A stretch of 64,000 nucleotides of DNA from the NCBI GenBank assembly GCA_013399695.1, contig VXAU01000196.1, positions 1 to 64,000 on the forward strand, read 5' to 3'. Below the pieces are notes generated by a model that did not search any database, was not told where the DNA came from, and worked only from the letters and a program-made list of their open reading frames with translations. This document shows, in pieces, positions 1-11,600 of the stretch. The position numbers and the translations under genes are program-made. The stretch comes from Formicarius rufipectus (lineage: Eukaryota; Chordata; Aves; Passeriformes; Formicariidae). Position 1 is the first letter of the stretch. The number at the start of each line of letters is the position of its first letter.

Positions 1-215
1 GACAGAAGGGGTGACTGGGGGGCACAGAGGGGGAGATAAAGGGTGGCACTGGTGATGGGGACCAAGGGTGGCACTGATGGGGCACCGAGAGTGGCACTGA
101 CAGTGAGACCAGTGGTGGCACTGATGGGGCACAGATGGTACTGATGGTGTCAGCAATAGTAGGACCCATAGTGGCACAGAGGGTGGCACTGAGGGTGGCT
201 CCAATGGTGGCTCCA
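1..215. repeat. GTGGCACTGA-type minisatellite
   Basis: Imperfect repeats of a short unit built on GTGGCACTGA and GATGGGGCAC run from the window edge to about position 215. Copies vary in length and there is no clean period. The short open reading frame across it is a by-product of the repeat. The array continues beyond the left edge, so its full length is unknown. Confidence 0.6.
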
Positions 216-224
216 GGTGATCCT

Positions 225-745
225 GCCCCTCCACTAGGCCCTGGTGAGGCACACCTGCAGTGCTGTGCCAAGTTCTGGGCTCCTCAGGACAGGACAAAGT
301 GCTGCTGGAGAGGGTCCAGTAGAGGCCACAAAGATGCCAAAGGGACTGGGGCATCTCCCTCATGAGGAGAGACTGGAGCAGCTGGGCCTGTTTAGTCTGG
401 GGGAGACTGGGAGATCTCATTGATCCATCTCAATACCTCCAAGGGGTGTCAAGAGGATGGTGCCAGACTATTTCAGAGGTGCCCAGCAACAGGATGAGGA
501 GCAGTGGCCATAAACTAAAAGACAAGAAGTTCCACCTCAACATGAGGAAGAACTTCTTTCTATACAGATGGCAGAGCCCTGTAACTGTCTGGGGAAGGTG
601 TAGAGCCTCCCTCTCTGGGGACATCCCAAACCCACCTGGACACACTCCTATGTCACCTGCTCCAGGTGACCCTGCCTTGGCAGGGGGGTTGCACTGGATG
701 GTCTCCAGAGGTCCCTTCCAGCTCTACTGACTGTGATTCTGTGAA
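225..745 (+). mobile_element. CR1 LINE 3' fragment, plus orientation
   Basis: The stretch reads like the last 500 bases of an avian CR1 retroposon. It has the segment about a corrected first-copy start (CCTGGTGAGGCACACCTG), then the 'eggs-in-order' CR1 landmarks: a gagaggctgg-like stretch near 365, an 'aggaagaacttctt' stretch near 546, and an end near 730-741 in GTGATTCTGTGA, the CR1 3' repeat. It is 5' truncated, as nearly all CR1 copies are. The subfamily was not determined. Confidence 0.8.
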
Positions 746-962
746 ACAAGGAGAGCTCTTACCTGGTGGGGTGTGTTGGCTTTTTCCCTGGGTAGCAGTG
801 CCAGGTTCCCTGAGGTGGTCATGGCCTGCTGGGTGGGTGTGGGGAGTGGGGGGTCAGCAGGACCTGGCACAGGATGGGGGGCATCAAAACTCAGGGGTTT
901 GGGGCCTTCGTGTGCGAGCAGGGGGTTGCCAGAAATAGAATTAAAAGCCTTAGTGCTGATTG

Positions 963-1200
963 TCACAGAATCACAGAATGGTCTGGGTTGGAAGGGACCT
1001 TAAAATCACACAGTGCCACCTTCTGCCATAGGCAGGGACACCTCCCACCAGCCCTGTCCAACCTGGCCTTGGACACTCCCAGGGATGGGGCAGCCACACC
1101 TCCTCTGCCCAACCTGTGCCAGAGCCTCCCAAACCCTGTAAGGAATTTCCTCCCAACTTCTAATCTAAATCCCCCCTCTTTCAGTTTTATTGTACCAAGG
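963..1200 (-). mobile_element. CR1 LINE 3' fragment, minus orientation
   Basis: The plus strand begins with TCACAGAATCACAGAATGG followed by GGTTGGAAGGGACC. This is the reverse complement of the CR1 3' terminus with its octamer tail. The remaining 200 bases match the body of a short, 5'-truncated CR1 insertion. No coding capacity is left. Confidence 0.85.
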
Positions 1201-1311
1201 CCTGGAGTGATAATCTTTAAATACGAGAAAAGAAGGTTTAGTATTTAAAAATCCACTTCCAGCAAGCTTCTTGATGCCATTATTTTTTTTTCTCTAGGCT
1301 GTGAATGGGAG

Positions 1312-1334
1312 ATATATATATATATATATATATA
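1312..1334. repeat. (TA)n microsatellite
   Basis: An uninterrupted alternating AT tract of about 23 bases. It sits in AT-rich intergenic DNA with no neighbouring gene signal. Confidence 0.9.
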
Positions 1335-2747
1335 AATAATAATCACAGGTTGTAGGAATAGAAAGCTTTGAACCAGAAGATTACATTAAAGAAACCCAAC
1401 CAAGGCTTTGAGAAGGTTTTACATAAGAGCACACAGGGCCAAGAACAAGGGAGGCCTTTGCCAGAAAGAGGAACAGACAATAGTGGCTGAAAATAAAAGT
1501 GGCCCACAAATTAAATTTGCCCCTACAAACGGTTGGATGGAATCTGCTGATTTCTGCAGAAAGGATCTATTTTTGGAGCAAGTCAGATACAAAAACTGAG
1601 TTGAAAAATCAGTGTGTAATTGCCACGTGAATGGCACAGTCCTGGCAGCTTTAGGAGTAGGAGCAGATACTTCAGAGTCCAACTCCTGCACTGGCACTGA
1701 CACCATGTTTCATTTCAAAATCAGGCCACCTTTTTTCAGAAATTCTTATGCTCCTTGACAAGCCTTAGAAATGCTCTGAACTTTTACACTTGACTTAATA
1801 AAAAAAGTCTTTTTTTTTCCAATAATAGCCTGCAATTTTAGTCAAAGCAGCTGAAAAAAAATAGAAAAGCCTCATGAATACAATGTTGGAACAAGCCATG
1901 GCACATTCCCCACGTGTCTCATGCAAGAGTTTGCTTGGAGACACCTTAAGAAATTTCAGTGCAGTTTGCTTTTAAAAACTTTTATGTCCTCTAAACTCTG
2001 TCTATTCAGATTCACCCTTGAAGTACCAATATACTTATTTTTGTTAATGATCTTACATTAAAACATGACAGCTCCCCATGCAGCAATGGGGTAAAAGCTG
2101 TCCCACAGGTGACCCAAACCAAGTAAAACCCAACATTTTCTTTTTCTCTCTGTTCAGGATTTTCCAAAAAACCATCCTCCCAAACACAGATGTTTTAGGG
2201 AGTAACGTGGGCCTGACAGAGCTGAGATCTGGTGACTGTGCTTGGCAGCTGCACTTGCCACTCCTGCCTTAATTTGGGCAACTCTTGATGAATCATATTC
2301 CTAACATGTGATTTGAGATCACTTTGACTGCACTCGCCTAAACTGCAACCACACGGATGGTTTTGAAACGAGGATCTGTAACTCCACCAGCTCCTCTGTG
2401 GGTGAAAAGGAGCATTTGGAGAGGTTCTATTAATACAAGACTTGCCCTCACTGAGCCTTGTGGGTCGTGCCAAAGCAGCATTAAAAGATTTAAATCTATT
2501 ACTGCGAGATGTCCCATTTACTTCTGCCACCAAACAACAAGTGCTGAGGGCTCGCTGTGGCTCTGTAATCCCCCAAGGTTTCACCCATCACCAGAGAGAG
2601 CTACAGGAGTGGTGCTTCCCAGGAATATTGCTGTGGTTTTAATTTAACAATCTGCAAAAAGCTGTAGTAAAGTTAAAAAAGACAAACTTAATTGCTGGGC
2701 TTTCATTGGGCATTTCAGGTTGGATATTAATGCCTTTAGGAAGAGTC
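1335..2747. other. Intergenic, nothing recognised
   Basis: AT-rich unique sequence between two CR1 copies. The open frames are short, lack matching splice signals, and have no family resemblance I recognise. No RNA gene or promoter pattern was found. Confidence 0.6.
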
Positions 2748-3320
2748 ATGGAATCACAGAATGGTTTGGGTTGGAAGGGACCCTAAAGTTCATTTATTTC
2801 CCAACACCCCTGCCCTGGGCAGGGACACCTTCCCCTGTCCCAGGTTGCTCCAAGCCCTGTCCACCCTGCCCTTGGACACTTCCAGGGATGGGGCAGTCAC
2901 AGCTTCTCTGCCCAACCCGTGCCAAGGCCCTGCCAATTCCTGCCACAGCCAGGAATTCCTAAAATCTGATCTAAACCAACTCCCTGTCAGTGTGAAGCCA
3001 TTCCCCCTTGTCTTGTCACTCCAGGACTTGTTAAAAGTCTCTTTCCAGTTTTCTTGTTGGCTCCTTCAGATACTGAAAAGCCACAATTATTTCACCCCAA
3101 AGCTCTCTCTTCTCCAGGCTGAACAACCCCAGCTCTCCCAGTCTTCCCTCCCAGCAGAGCTGCTCCAGCCCTCTGACCATCCTGGTGCCTCCTCTGGCCT
3201 TGATGCTGGACTCAGCACTGCAGGTGGGATCTCACCAGAGTGGGGCAGAATCCCCACCTTGACCTGCTGCCCACACTGCTGGGGATGAGCCCAGCATACA
3301 ATTGGCTTTCTCATTATAGT
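2748..3320 (-). mobile_element. CR1 LINE 3' fragment, minus orientation, longer copy
   Basis: It starts on the plus strand with ATGGAATCACAGAATGG and a GGTTGGAAGGGACC motif, then runs about 570 bases through the CR1 3' UTR into the end of the second ORF. Phrases such as GATGAGCCCAGCATACAA near 3287 are typical of the deeper CR1 body. It is 5' truncated and inactive. The exact 5' end is uncertain by about 50 bases. Confidence 0.8.
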
Positions 3321-4019
3321 TTTCACTTTTACATTATGCTGTGCATTTTTTCCTCCCCAGCACTTTGGAACCACCTGTGAAAAGGTTTTCAGGCCATAGA
3401 GATTCAGCACAGAAATGGAAGGATCCCCAGTGCCAGACAGAGGCCATTTCCTGCTTGATGAGCTCAGGGATGTCACTCAGGGACTATTTTAGGTGAGATA
3501 AAAGATGACTTTTTCAACTCTGTTACCTAATCTTGAATTCCATATAACCAGCATCATCCCCCTCTGCCTGCTTGGAGGGCTGGGTTTGAGGTGTGACAGC
3601 TCATTTAAACAGACTTAAACAGGCAGTTCTGAGCGTTCCCTGCACCCCCCACTGCAGGGTTGGCAGCACAGCTCTCACTTGGACTGCAGTCCCAGCTGTC
3701 CCTTCCCCTTTCCTCCCAGCCCTGCACAGGCTGCTGCAGCCCAGCCTTCGTCTCATTCCCCCTCCCCTCCCTGCCCTGCCACGCCACCAGTTCCGTGTCT
3801 CCACCCAAGCCATCCCTCCCTATTTTCAGGAAATGTCAGCGAATTGACCTTTAGAACAGAAGAGCTGGAGTCACTCCCTGGCTTTTACATCCAAATCCAA
3901 TTCAACGAGTTCATTGAGGGCTGGGAAGTGATCATTAATTACGCCAGCAGCAACTAACGACGACGTTAAGTTTCTTAAATGCAAATGTACTGCAGAAAAT
4001 TACTCCCCGCTTGATTTGC
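3321..4019. other. Intergenic, unique sequence
   Basis: No gene seen. An octamer ATGCAAAT at 3979-3986 is a possible POU-factor site, but a single octamer is expected by chance fairly often. The stretch ends at the first copy of an exact 346-base duplication. Confidence 0.5.
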
Positions 4020-4365
4020 CTCCTCCTCTGTCACCACCCCCGGGCAGGAATCAGGAGCAGAGCAGCGGAATCCCCGGGGACATGCAGATGTATAATAACA
4101 CTGAGTTTTGTTTTGCTCTCACTTACAAAAATGAGAACTATTATAATAATTGGAGTATTTTCTTTGGGAATAGGATGCCTTAACGAAGTACTTTAGCAGC
4201 TTGTTGAGGAAATACAAACGTATGTGTGGAAACGTCTTTGTGGCAGCACAATTAACTTGCAAATGCAAACGAGTGAATTCACTCCGTGGTGTTCTCTGTC
4301 TGTTACCTGGAAAGGCTCGTGTCAAAGCACGGAGAATATGGATTAGATAGGCAGGTTCATGTAAA
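4020..4365. repeat. First copy of exact 346-base duplication
   Basis: Identical to 4594-4939 by eye, and it ends directly at a single N (4366). Perfect identity together with N-bounded edges points to a scaffolding artefact, not a biological duplication. Confidence 0.85.
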
Positions 4366-4593
4366 NCCGTGGCCATACTTCTCTGTGGCCATGGCTCTCA
4401 CCTCCGGTGTCCACAGGCCCGGCCAGCTCCGGGTCAGCCGCTCCGGCCCTCCCCACAGACCCTTCTCTCTCTGTCCCCCGGAACATCTCTCCCCCGGAAC
4501 GTCCCTCCTGTGCTCAGCGCGCCGAGCCGGCCCCGCCGTCACCGCCGCACCTCCCTCTTCTCCCCTCCCTCCCATTGGCCGCGGCGGGGCGCN
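4366..4593. other. N-bounded GC-rich contig, promoter-like
   Basis: A 226-base GC-rich island lies between single Ns at 4366 and 4593 and is unlike its AT-rich flanks. It contains an inverted CCAAT box (ATTGG, 4574-4578) followed by GC-rich sequence ending GCGGCGGGGCGC. This looks like a CpG-island promoter fragment dropped into the wrong place. The ANAPC5 promoter is the obvious candidate, because that gene's own upstream sequence is cut short by another N at 5167. Confidence 0.55.
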
Positions 4594-4939
4594 CTCCTCC
4601 TCTGTCACCACCCCCGGGCAGGAATCAGGAGCAGAGCAGCGGAATCCCCGGGGACATGCAGATGTATAATAACACTGAGTTTTGTTTTGCTCTCACTTAC
4701 AAAAATGAGAACTATTATAATAATTGGAGTATTTTCTTTGGGAATAGGATGCCTTAACGAAGTACTTTAGCAGCTTGTTGAGGAAATACAAACGTATGTG
4801 TGGAAACGTCTTTGTGGCAGCACAATTAACTTGCAAATGCAAACGAGTGAATTCACTCCGTGGTGTTCTCTGTCTGTTACCTGGAAAGGCTCGTGTCAAA
4901 GCACGGAGAATATGGATTAGATAGGCAGGTTCATGTAAA
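4594..4939. repeat. Second copy of exact 346-base duplication
   Basis: Second half of the pair with 4020-4365 (offset 574). It continues smoothly into unique sequence at 4940, so this copy is probably the genuine locus on the right side of the join. Confidence 0.85.
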
Positions 4940-5167
4940 TGTGGCTGGAGAAAAGATGGAACTTTTGACCCCTTGAGGTGATGGATTTGCGGAAACCTTT
5001 ACCTCACACCCTGTGCAGAATAAACACTGTGTCCTTCCTCAGTTAAGGCTCTGTGTCTGGTGCTGCCCCTCCAACCCATTGCCTGTGGTCACCTGTCCCT
5101 CACCGCCTCCTCTGGACTTGCTGCTGTCCATGGGACCCCACACCCCTGTCCATGGCCCCCCACACCN

Positions 5168-5620
5168 ATCCGGTCCGGGTGGCGCCGCCATCATGGCGAG
5201 CGTCCACGAGAGTCTGTACTTCAATCCCATGCTGAGCAACGGCGTCGTGCACGCCAATGTGTTCGGCGTCCGCGACTGGGTCACCCCGCACAAGATGGCC
5301 CTGCTCGTGCTCCTCAGCGAGCTGGGCCGCTCTGGCGCGCAGCTCGGCCTGCTGGAGCGCCGCCGGCTCAACCGGCTGCTGCTGCCGCTGCTGCAGGTCG
5401 GGGCAGGGGAGGGGGAGCGGGGAGAGCGCGGGGTGCTGTGGTGTGGTGGTTGCGACATGTCTCTGTGCTGCTCCGCAGGGTCCCGACATGGCGCTGTGGC
5501 GGCTGCGCGCGGCCATTGAGGAGTGCTGCCCGCAGGTCGCCAGCTCCGTCCACATCAGGTGCGGGAGGAGCCGCGGGCCGGGCCGGGGGAGGGATCTGTG
5601 AGCTGGAACTTCACGGCTGC
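5168..5620 (+). promoter_or_regulatory. CpG island over ANAPC5 exons 1-2
   Basis: GC-rich, CpG-dense sequence begins at the N at 5167 and covers the first two ANAPC5 exons. Only 25 bases separate the N from the start codon, so the true promoter and 5' UTR are missing or misplaced in this assembly. The start codon context GCCGCCATCATGGCG is a good Kozak match. Confidence 0.65.
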
Positions 5621-8600
5621 GCCGGAATGTCCCCTTGTGAAAGGCACCCTGGCGGGGCAAAGCTCTGCTGCGGGTTTCATCATCATCATCATTATTAGCG
5701 AGGTCTGAAGGGCACAGGGCCCTCTGCTCTGGCATCTCAGAACTGCCCTGGAATGTCCCCTTCTAAAAGTCACCAAGGCGGGGCAAAGCTCTGCTGGTGC
5801 AGGTGTCATCATCATCAGTGAGGTCTGAAGGGCACAGGGCCCTCTGCTCTGGCACTTCACAACTGCTCTGGAATGTCCCCCTTTAGAAGTCCATGCAGAG
5901 CAAAGCTCTGCTCCTGCAGGTTTCATCATTATCATCATCATCATCGGTGAGGTCTGAAGGGCACAGGGCCCTCTGCTCTGGCATCTCAGAACTGCCCTAG
6001 GATGTCCCCCCATGCAGGTCACCCTTGGGGGCAGAGTTCTGTCATGAAAACCTCTGAGGTTTTCATCCTCAGCACCAAGAAGTTCTCAGAGGCTCAGGCC
6101 AAAGGTGGGAGGCAAAAGGTTTAATGTTTGGGTGGTGCAACAGGTCTGTTGTCAGCAGGAACTTGCTGAACAGCCATAGTTCCAAAAGTAGAATCCCAGA
6201 GTTAAAATTTTTACAGCTTTAGAAAACAAACAAACAAACAAATTTGGATTCCTCTTTGTTTTGTTAAATGGATAGCCATCTTTTCTAATTACTCTCTTCA
6301 TTAAAAAAGCTGTTTAAAAAGGAAAAAAAAAATATTATCACCACTGTTACTACTCCTACTATTATGATCATTATTATTTAATATGTTTTTATTTATCTAA
6401 TGAGTATAAAACCCCTCTGGGCCCAGAGTGACCCCTTGGTGCTGTTTGTGTTTCCTCATTTATGCCTGAAACAGTAGAGTGTTTTATTTGATGTCTGTAT
6501 GAACACCCTAAAAAAATGTGGTTTTCTCTTCCTGTTTAGGTTAAAACTTATGGTAGAAGGAGAACTGAAAGATATGGAGCAGTTTTTTGATGACCTTTCA
6601 GATTCATTTACAGGGACAGAGCCAGAAGTTCACAAAACAAGTGTAGTAGGTAAATAATTGTTATCCATAGATAATCTTCAATGGAACATCTACAGTTGAA
6701 GTAATTTAGTCAGAATTCATCTTTGAGTTTGGGGAAGTGGGAGACTTTTCTCTTGCTCAGATATTTCCTACTAACTAATAATTTTGCCTGTTGTGAGGGT
6801 GTTGCTGATTTTAACACTATTGCTGATTTTAATTGTTCTGTGCTTAGGTTATCTGTGAGATTTGCATCAAAGTTAAGATCACATTTACACCCTGCAAAAA
6901 CGAGTTCTATCCCTTGGTAGGCTGGATGAATTTCCATGAAACCTCTATTAATTTCTGTTTCACGAGGAATGAAGGTGGTTGAAGCTCCCGGTGATGATTT
7001 TGGGCTCCTCCCTGAAGGTGTTTCCCTTTGCAGGGCTGTTCCTGCGCCACATGATCCTGGCATACAACAAACTCTCCTTCAGCCAGGTCTATAAACTCTA
7101 CACTGCACTTCAGCAGTACTTCCAGAAGGAGGAGGAGGAGAAGAAGAGTGGGGCTGATGAGAGTGACATGGAGCTGACACAGCCCGAGGAGCTGGATGGG
7201 AGGATGGAGAAGGAAGAGCTCGACGGCCCTTTAAGGTGATACATCCACGTTAAAGGTCTTTTCTGCCTGTGATGAAAATGAATCTTGTGGGTTTTTTAAA
7301 GTCTCCTACACCCGGGCTGAGCTGTGTGGCTACTTCTTAGTGCCACCATGTGGTAACTCTCGTCAGTGGCTCAGCGAAGGTGGCAGTGCCTCATCCTCTC
7401 TTAGGGAATCCCAGGCTAAAGGGCAGAATTGCCCCCTGCTCGTTGACTTCTCTGGTTGTCATGTGCCAAAGCTGTTGGAGAGGTCACTTCTGCTTCCAAC
7501 AAGGAAAGATTATTGCTAAGGAAAAGTTAAGCTTAATATTTTTGATTTCTCTCTCCGCCTTTCTCCAAATAAAAGAACTTGCTCTCTTTACCTCAGAAAG
7601 GAGAAGCAAATTCTGAGAGTTTTCACCTGCTAAAGAGGTGTGAGAATCATCCTAGAAGTGCTTTCTGTATCCCTATATTCGAAATGTACATTCTGAACTG
7701 TCTTTTGTATAAGCCTTTGCTTGTGCAGGAGCAGCTTTGGGGTCTGCCTCTTGCTGTTTTTCCATGGAATAAACTTTGGCAGAACAGCTGTTTTCCAGAG
7801 TGCTGTGTGTGGCCAAAGTGCCAATTCATTTCACTGAGATGTTTTCAGAAGAAAGGATAAACAGCAAATCCATTTGAATATGTCAACCCCACATGTTCTC
7901 TCTGCTCTTTTTCTTGAGGCCTTTTTAGGGTGTATTTAGGGTAGCATTGTCTACTGCAGTCTCTGCAGGTTGAAGTTTACAGTTAAACTGCGAAATCATT
8001 TGGATTCTTAACTTTGATGTAGTAGATTTTATTCTTTGTTGGGTTTTCTCAGTTTACATCCATGCTTTGAGCTTTAATATCCCATAAAACTCCATAAAGC
8101 TAAAACTGGAGTGTTCACTAAAATCTATTTCCATGTATTATTTCCTTGCCCCTGTTTCTAACCAGAGTGTTTCTTACCAGGGAAGAAGAGATATCCTGCA
8201 GTGGTCCTCTTTCCCAGAAACAAGCAGAGTATTTTCTGTCTCAGCAGGTGTGTTAATTCTGAATCAAGTGGAGTGAATGTTCCATGGCAGGGATTTCCCT
8301 TGGGGTTGTACCCAGTGTCACACAGGGTGTTAAGTCTGGTGAAGACTTGTTGGTATCTTGCACGTTGTTGCTCAGTGTGAGCACTTGGGGCTCAGAGTGT
8401 TTTTTGCAGACAGCACCATATGCTGGTATTTGGTTCTGGGAAGGTCCTTCCACTCTCAGTGCTCTCCTCAGATCTGAGGAAATGTGCAATTTTGTTGATT
8501 ATTCCAGCAGGTAAATACGAAGTGGAGCAGAGACACACGTGGGCACAAATGGCAGGAAGTCAGTGTTCAGTAATACTTATTCTAGTAACTTGATGATTGT

Positions 8601-11600
8601 GATTTTTTTATTAATTGAACTACTGCCAGAGCAAACTATGGATTTAGTTGTATTTCTTTTCCTGAGAGGGTTTTTTGTGAGAAGGTACTTGTAATTCCAG
8701 TGAGCAGTTCTTCAAGGAGAAATTTAACCACGATTCTTTAAGTATCTTTAAACAGTCCTTTGAATAAGCTTTTATTTGACTTGATCTCTCTGATCTCTGG
8801 AAAGTTAACACTATAATGAAATAGAGAATAAAACTGACACTGATGTTTCAGTGTCATAGTAGACAGAGCTGTTACAAAATCTCCTTTAATGTTCTCTCCA
8901 AGCAGATAACAACCTGACAGTCCTGTATTACAGTACACTTATAACCCTCCTGATGCAGTTACATATCTTACTTTTCAAATTTTTATTCCAGGCTTCTTTA
9001 TTAAAGAATGATGAGACAAAGGCTCTTACTCCAGCATCTTTACAAAAGGAACTGAACAACTTGTTAAAATTTAATCCAGACATTGCTGAAGCAGTAAGTA
9101 CCATTTTCTTCATCCACAACGGTTATAAAGGGATTTCTTATCTCTAGAGTGGGATTATTTGGGAGCAATTTATTCTCTACTGAAATATAAGCAGATGATA
9201 AAAATGGGAGCAAGTTGCATGTAAATGTTTAGTAATTCAGACTGAAACTCCTGAAGGCACAGAAACCTTAATTAGGCTTCTCTGCATGTCTGGCTTCATG
9301 CACAGCTATAAGCCTCTTAATTTTTGTGGGACGGAGTGCATTCTTGTTTAACTAAGTCTAAAACTTACTTCTTTTACCTATATTTCCTTGTGAAATTTCA
9401 GGCCTCATATTCCCATAGTTTAAAAATCAGTATTAGGTGCAACATCTGTTGATTTTGCTGGCTGATGCTCACTTTGTTTGTGGTGCTTAATAACAGTTTA
9501 TACTGAAAGCTACAGACAGACCTGTGCTGTGAGCACTTGCCTTGTCCCTCAACAGCTTGTTCTTGAGCACATTCCATGAGTTCCCAGTCAGCTTTTTCCT
9601 GCCTTACTTTCTGTCTTTTCCTCCCAGCAGCCCTGGGCTGAAGCAAACAGGGTTTTCCTTGAAGGGGTTCCATAGTCCTGGGCTGGATTTCACAACTCCA
9701 GCGTTCTGGGGTTTTCCTACCCAGCTCTCAAAGCCAAAAAGAAAACACATCAGCTTAGCATCTCCTTTCTGTCTGCCCAGCATTTGGAAGCAGAGCTGAT
9801 GCTCCCGAGCATCTTCCTGAGTGCAGACATGGTGGGAGCTGTGCCTCCATTCCCACTCTCACTTCACACATAAATACAGGGATTCTGCCTTTATAGAGAA
9901 ATCAGACAGAATGAGATTGTTCTGACTGCCAGATCCTGGCCTATGGGACATGAACTGTTAGGGAAAACAACCAGTTTGTGCAAGAAATTACCCAGTTTTA
10001 TCCAGAAATTCTCCACAGGTGGTATCAGTACTGTTGGATCTTCTGATGAAGCCCTTTCTGGCCATGCAGCATCTTGTGGCTGCATATCTTGCTCACTCTC
10101 AGTAAGAAAATACACAGTAATTCCAAACAAAAGCTGTGTTTTAATACCTCTATACTTAAAGCTGACTTTTTTTTTCTTCGTTTTTTGTAGCATTATTTAA
10201 GCTACTTAAACAGCCTCCGAGTGCAGGACGTCTTCAGCTCGACGCACAGCCTCCTTCATTACTTCGACCGGCTCATCCTGACGGGGGCAGAGAGCAAGAG
10301 CAACGGGGACGAGGGTTACGGGCGGAGCCTTCGCTACGCGGCGCTCAACCTGGCGGCGCTGCACTGCCGCTTCGGCCACTAGTGAGGATGGGTCGCTGTG
10401 CACAGCCCGGCGCTCACACACAGTCTTTCCTGCCCAAAAACCCCGCAGGGGAAGGGGCTGTTTCCAGTCTGAACGCTCGGGCTCTCGGCTTGGGTTTATT
10501 TTGATGGTTGTTTGGTTTCCAGAATAACTGAGCTGTGTCAGAGCTGACGTTTGTCTGGGTCCTGTCCCTGTTTCCTGGGTGTTTTGTGCTCTCGGTCACT
10601 ACATTTCCATGACCTCAGGTAGTGGACACGAAGGCCTATTTTCAGGCATATTCTCAAGAAAGTGTGGTCTTCTGTTAACATTCAAGTTAAAACAGAGCTG
10701 ATGGTCTGGAAAAAAGAATAATTTTTTAAAAATGCCATCCGAGCTTTTAAAAGTTAAAATACCATAAGGGTGGCATTCATTTTATTGATAAAATAATGGC
10801 CTACCCATCTCCATGTGTGGTTTGCATTATGGATTGCTCCATAGAGGCATCATGTAAAAGGAATGGAGAGGGGCAGGATGGCAAAATTGAGAGCAATAAC
10901 AATTTCTCTGCTGGCAGATCCTGAATACTGCACCAGCAGATCCTGAATACTGCCCCAGCAGATACTAAATACTGCCTCTGCTCAAACAATAACTCGACCC
11001 ATTGGCACGTGCAGGGTTTCAAAGCCCACACAGGGGCTCCAGTTGGCATTTTGGTTTGTAGGTGCTTGATATCCTGACAGCTACAATGTATTGCTGGGCA
11101 CTAGGAGGAAAACACAGGCTTTTCAGCAGACTGTTAAATCAGAGTTCTCCTGAGTGCCATATGCATAATTTAGACCAATATTCCTCTGCCTCAGAATGCT
11201 GTGTCTGAAGCAGTGTGGGAACACTGTTCTCCCTCCCTGTTTGCTCACAGCCAGCAGGCTGAACTCGCCCTGCAGGAAGCCATCCGGATTGCCCAGGAGT
11301 CCAACGACCACGTGTGCCTGCAGCACTGCCTGGTGAGAGCTGGCCCGAGATGGATGGGGGATTCAGCCATTCTGCCCAGGGAACTCTTGCAGGGCTTCTC
11401 TTCCAGCAGGGTCTCCCCCAGGGCATCAGTAACTTCACTGCCCACCAGTGGGGTGACATTGCTTTTGCCAGGTGGGGCACCCAGGGCAGCAAACAAGGTC
11501 GTGGGATGATTTTGTTGCAGCTCAGGATTGACTTCTTAAACAGCAGTTGTGATCTCAGAGATCTCAGGACTGAGCTCAAAGTTTAGTCTTAGATGTTTTA

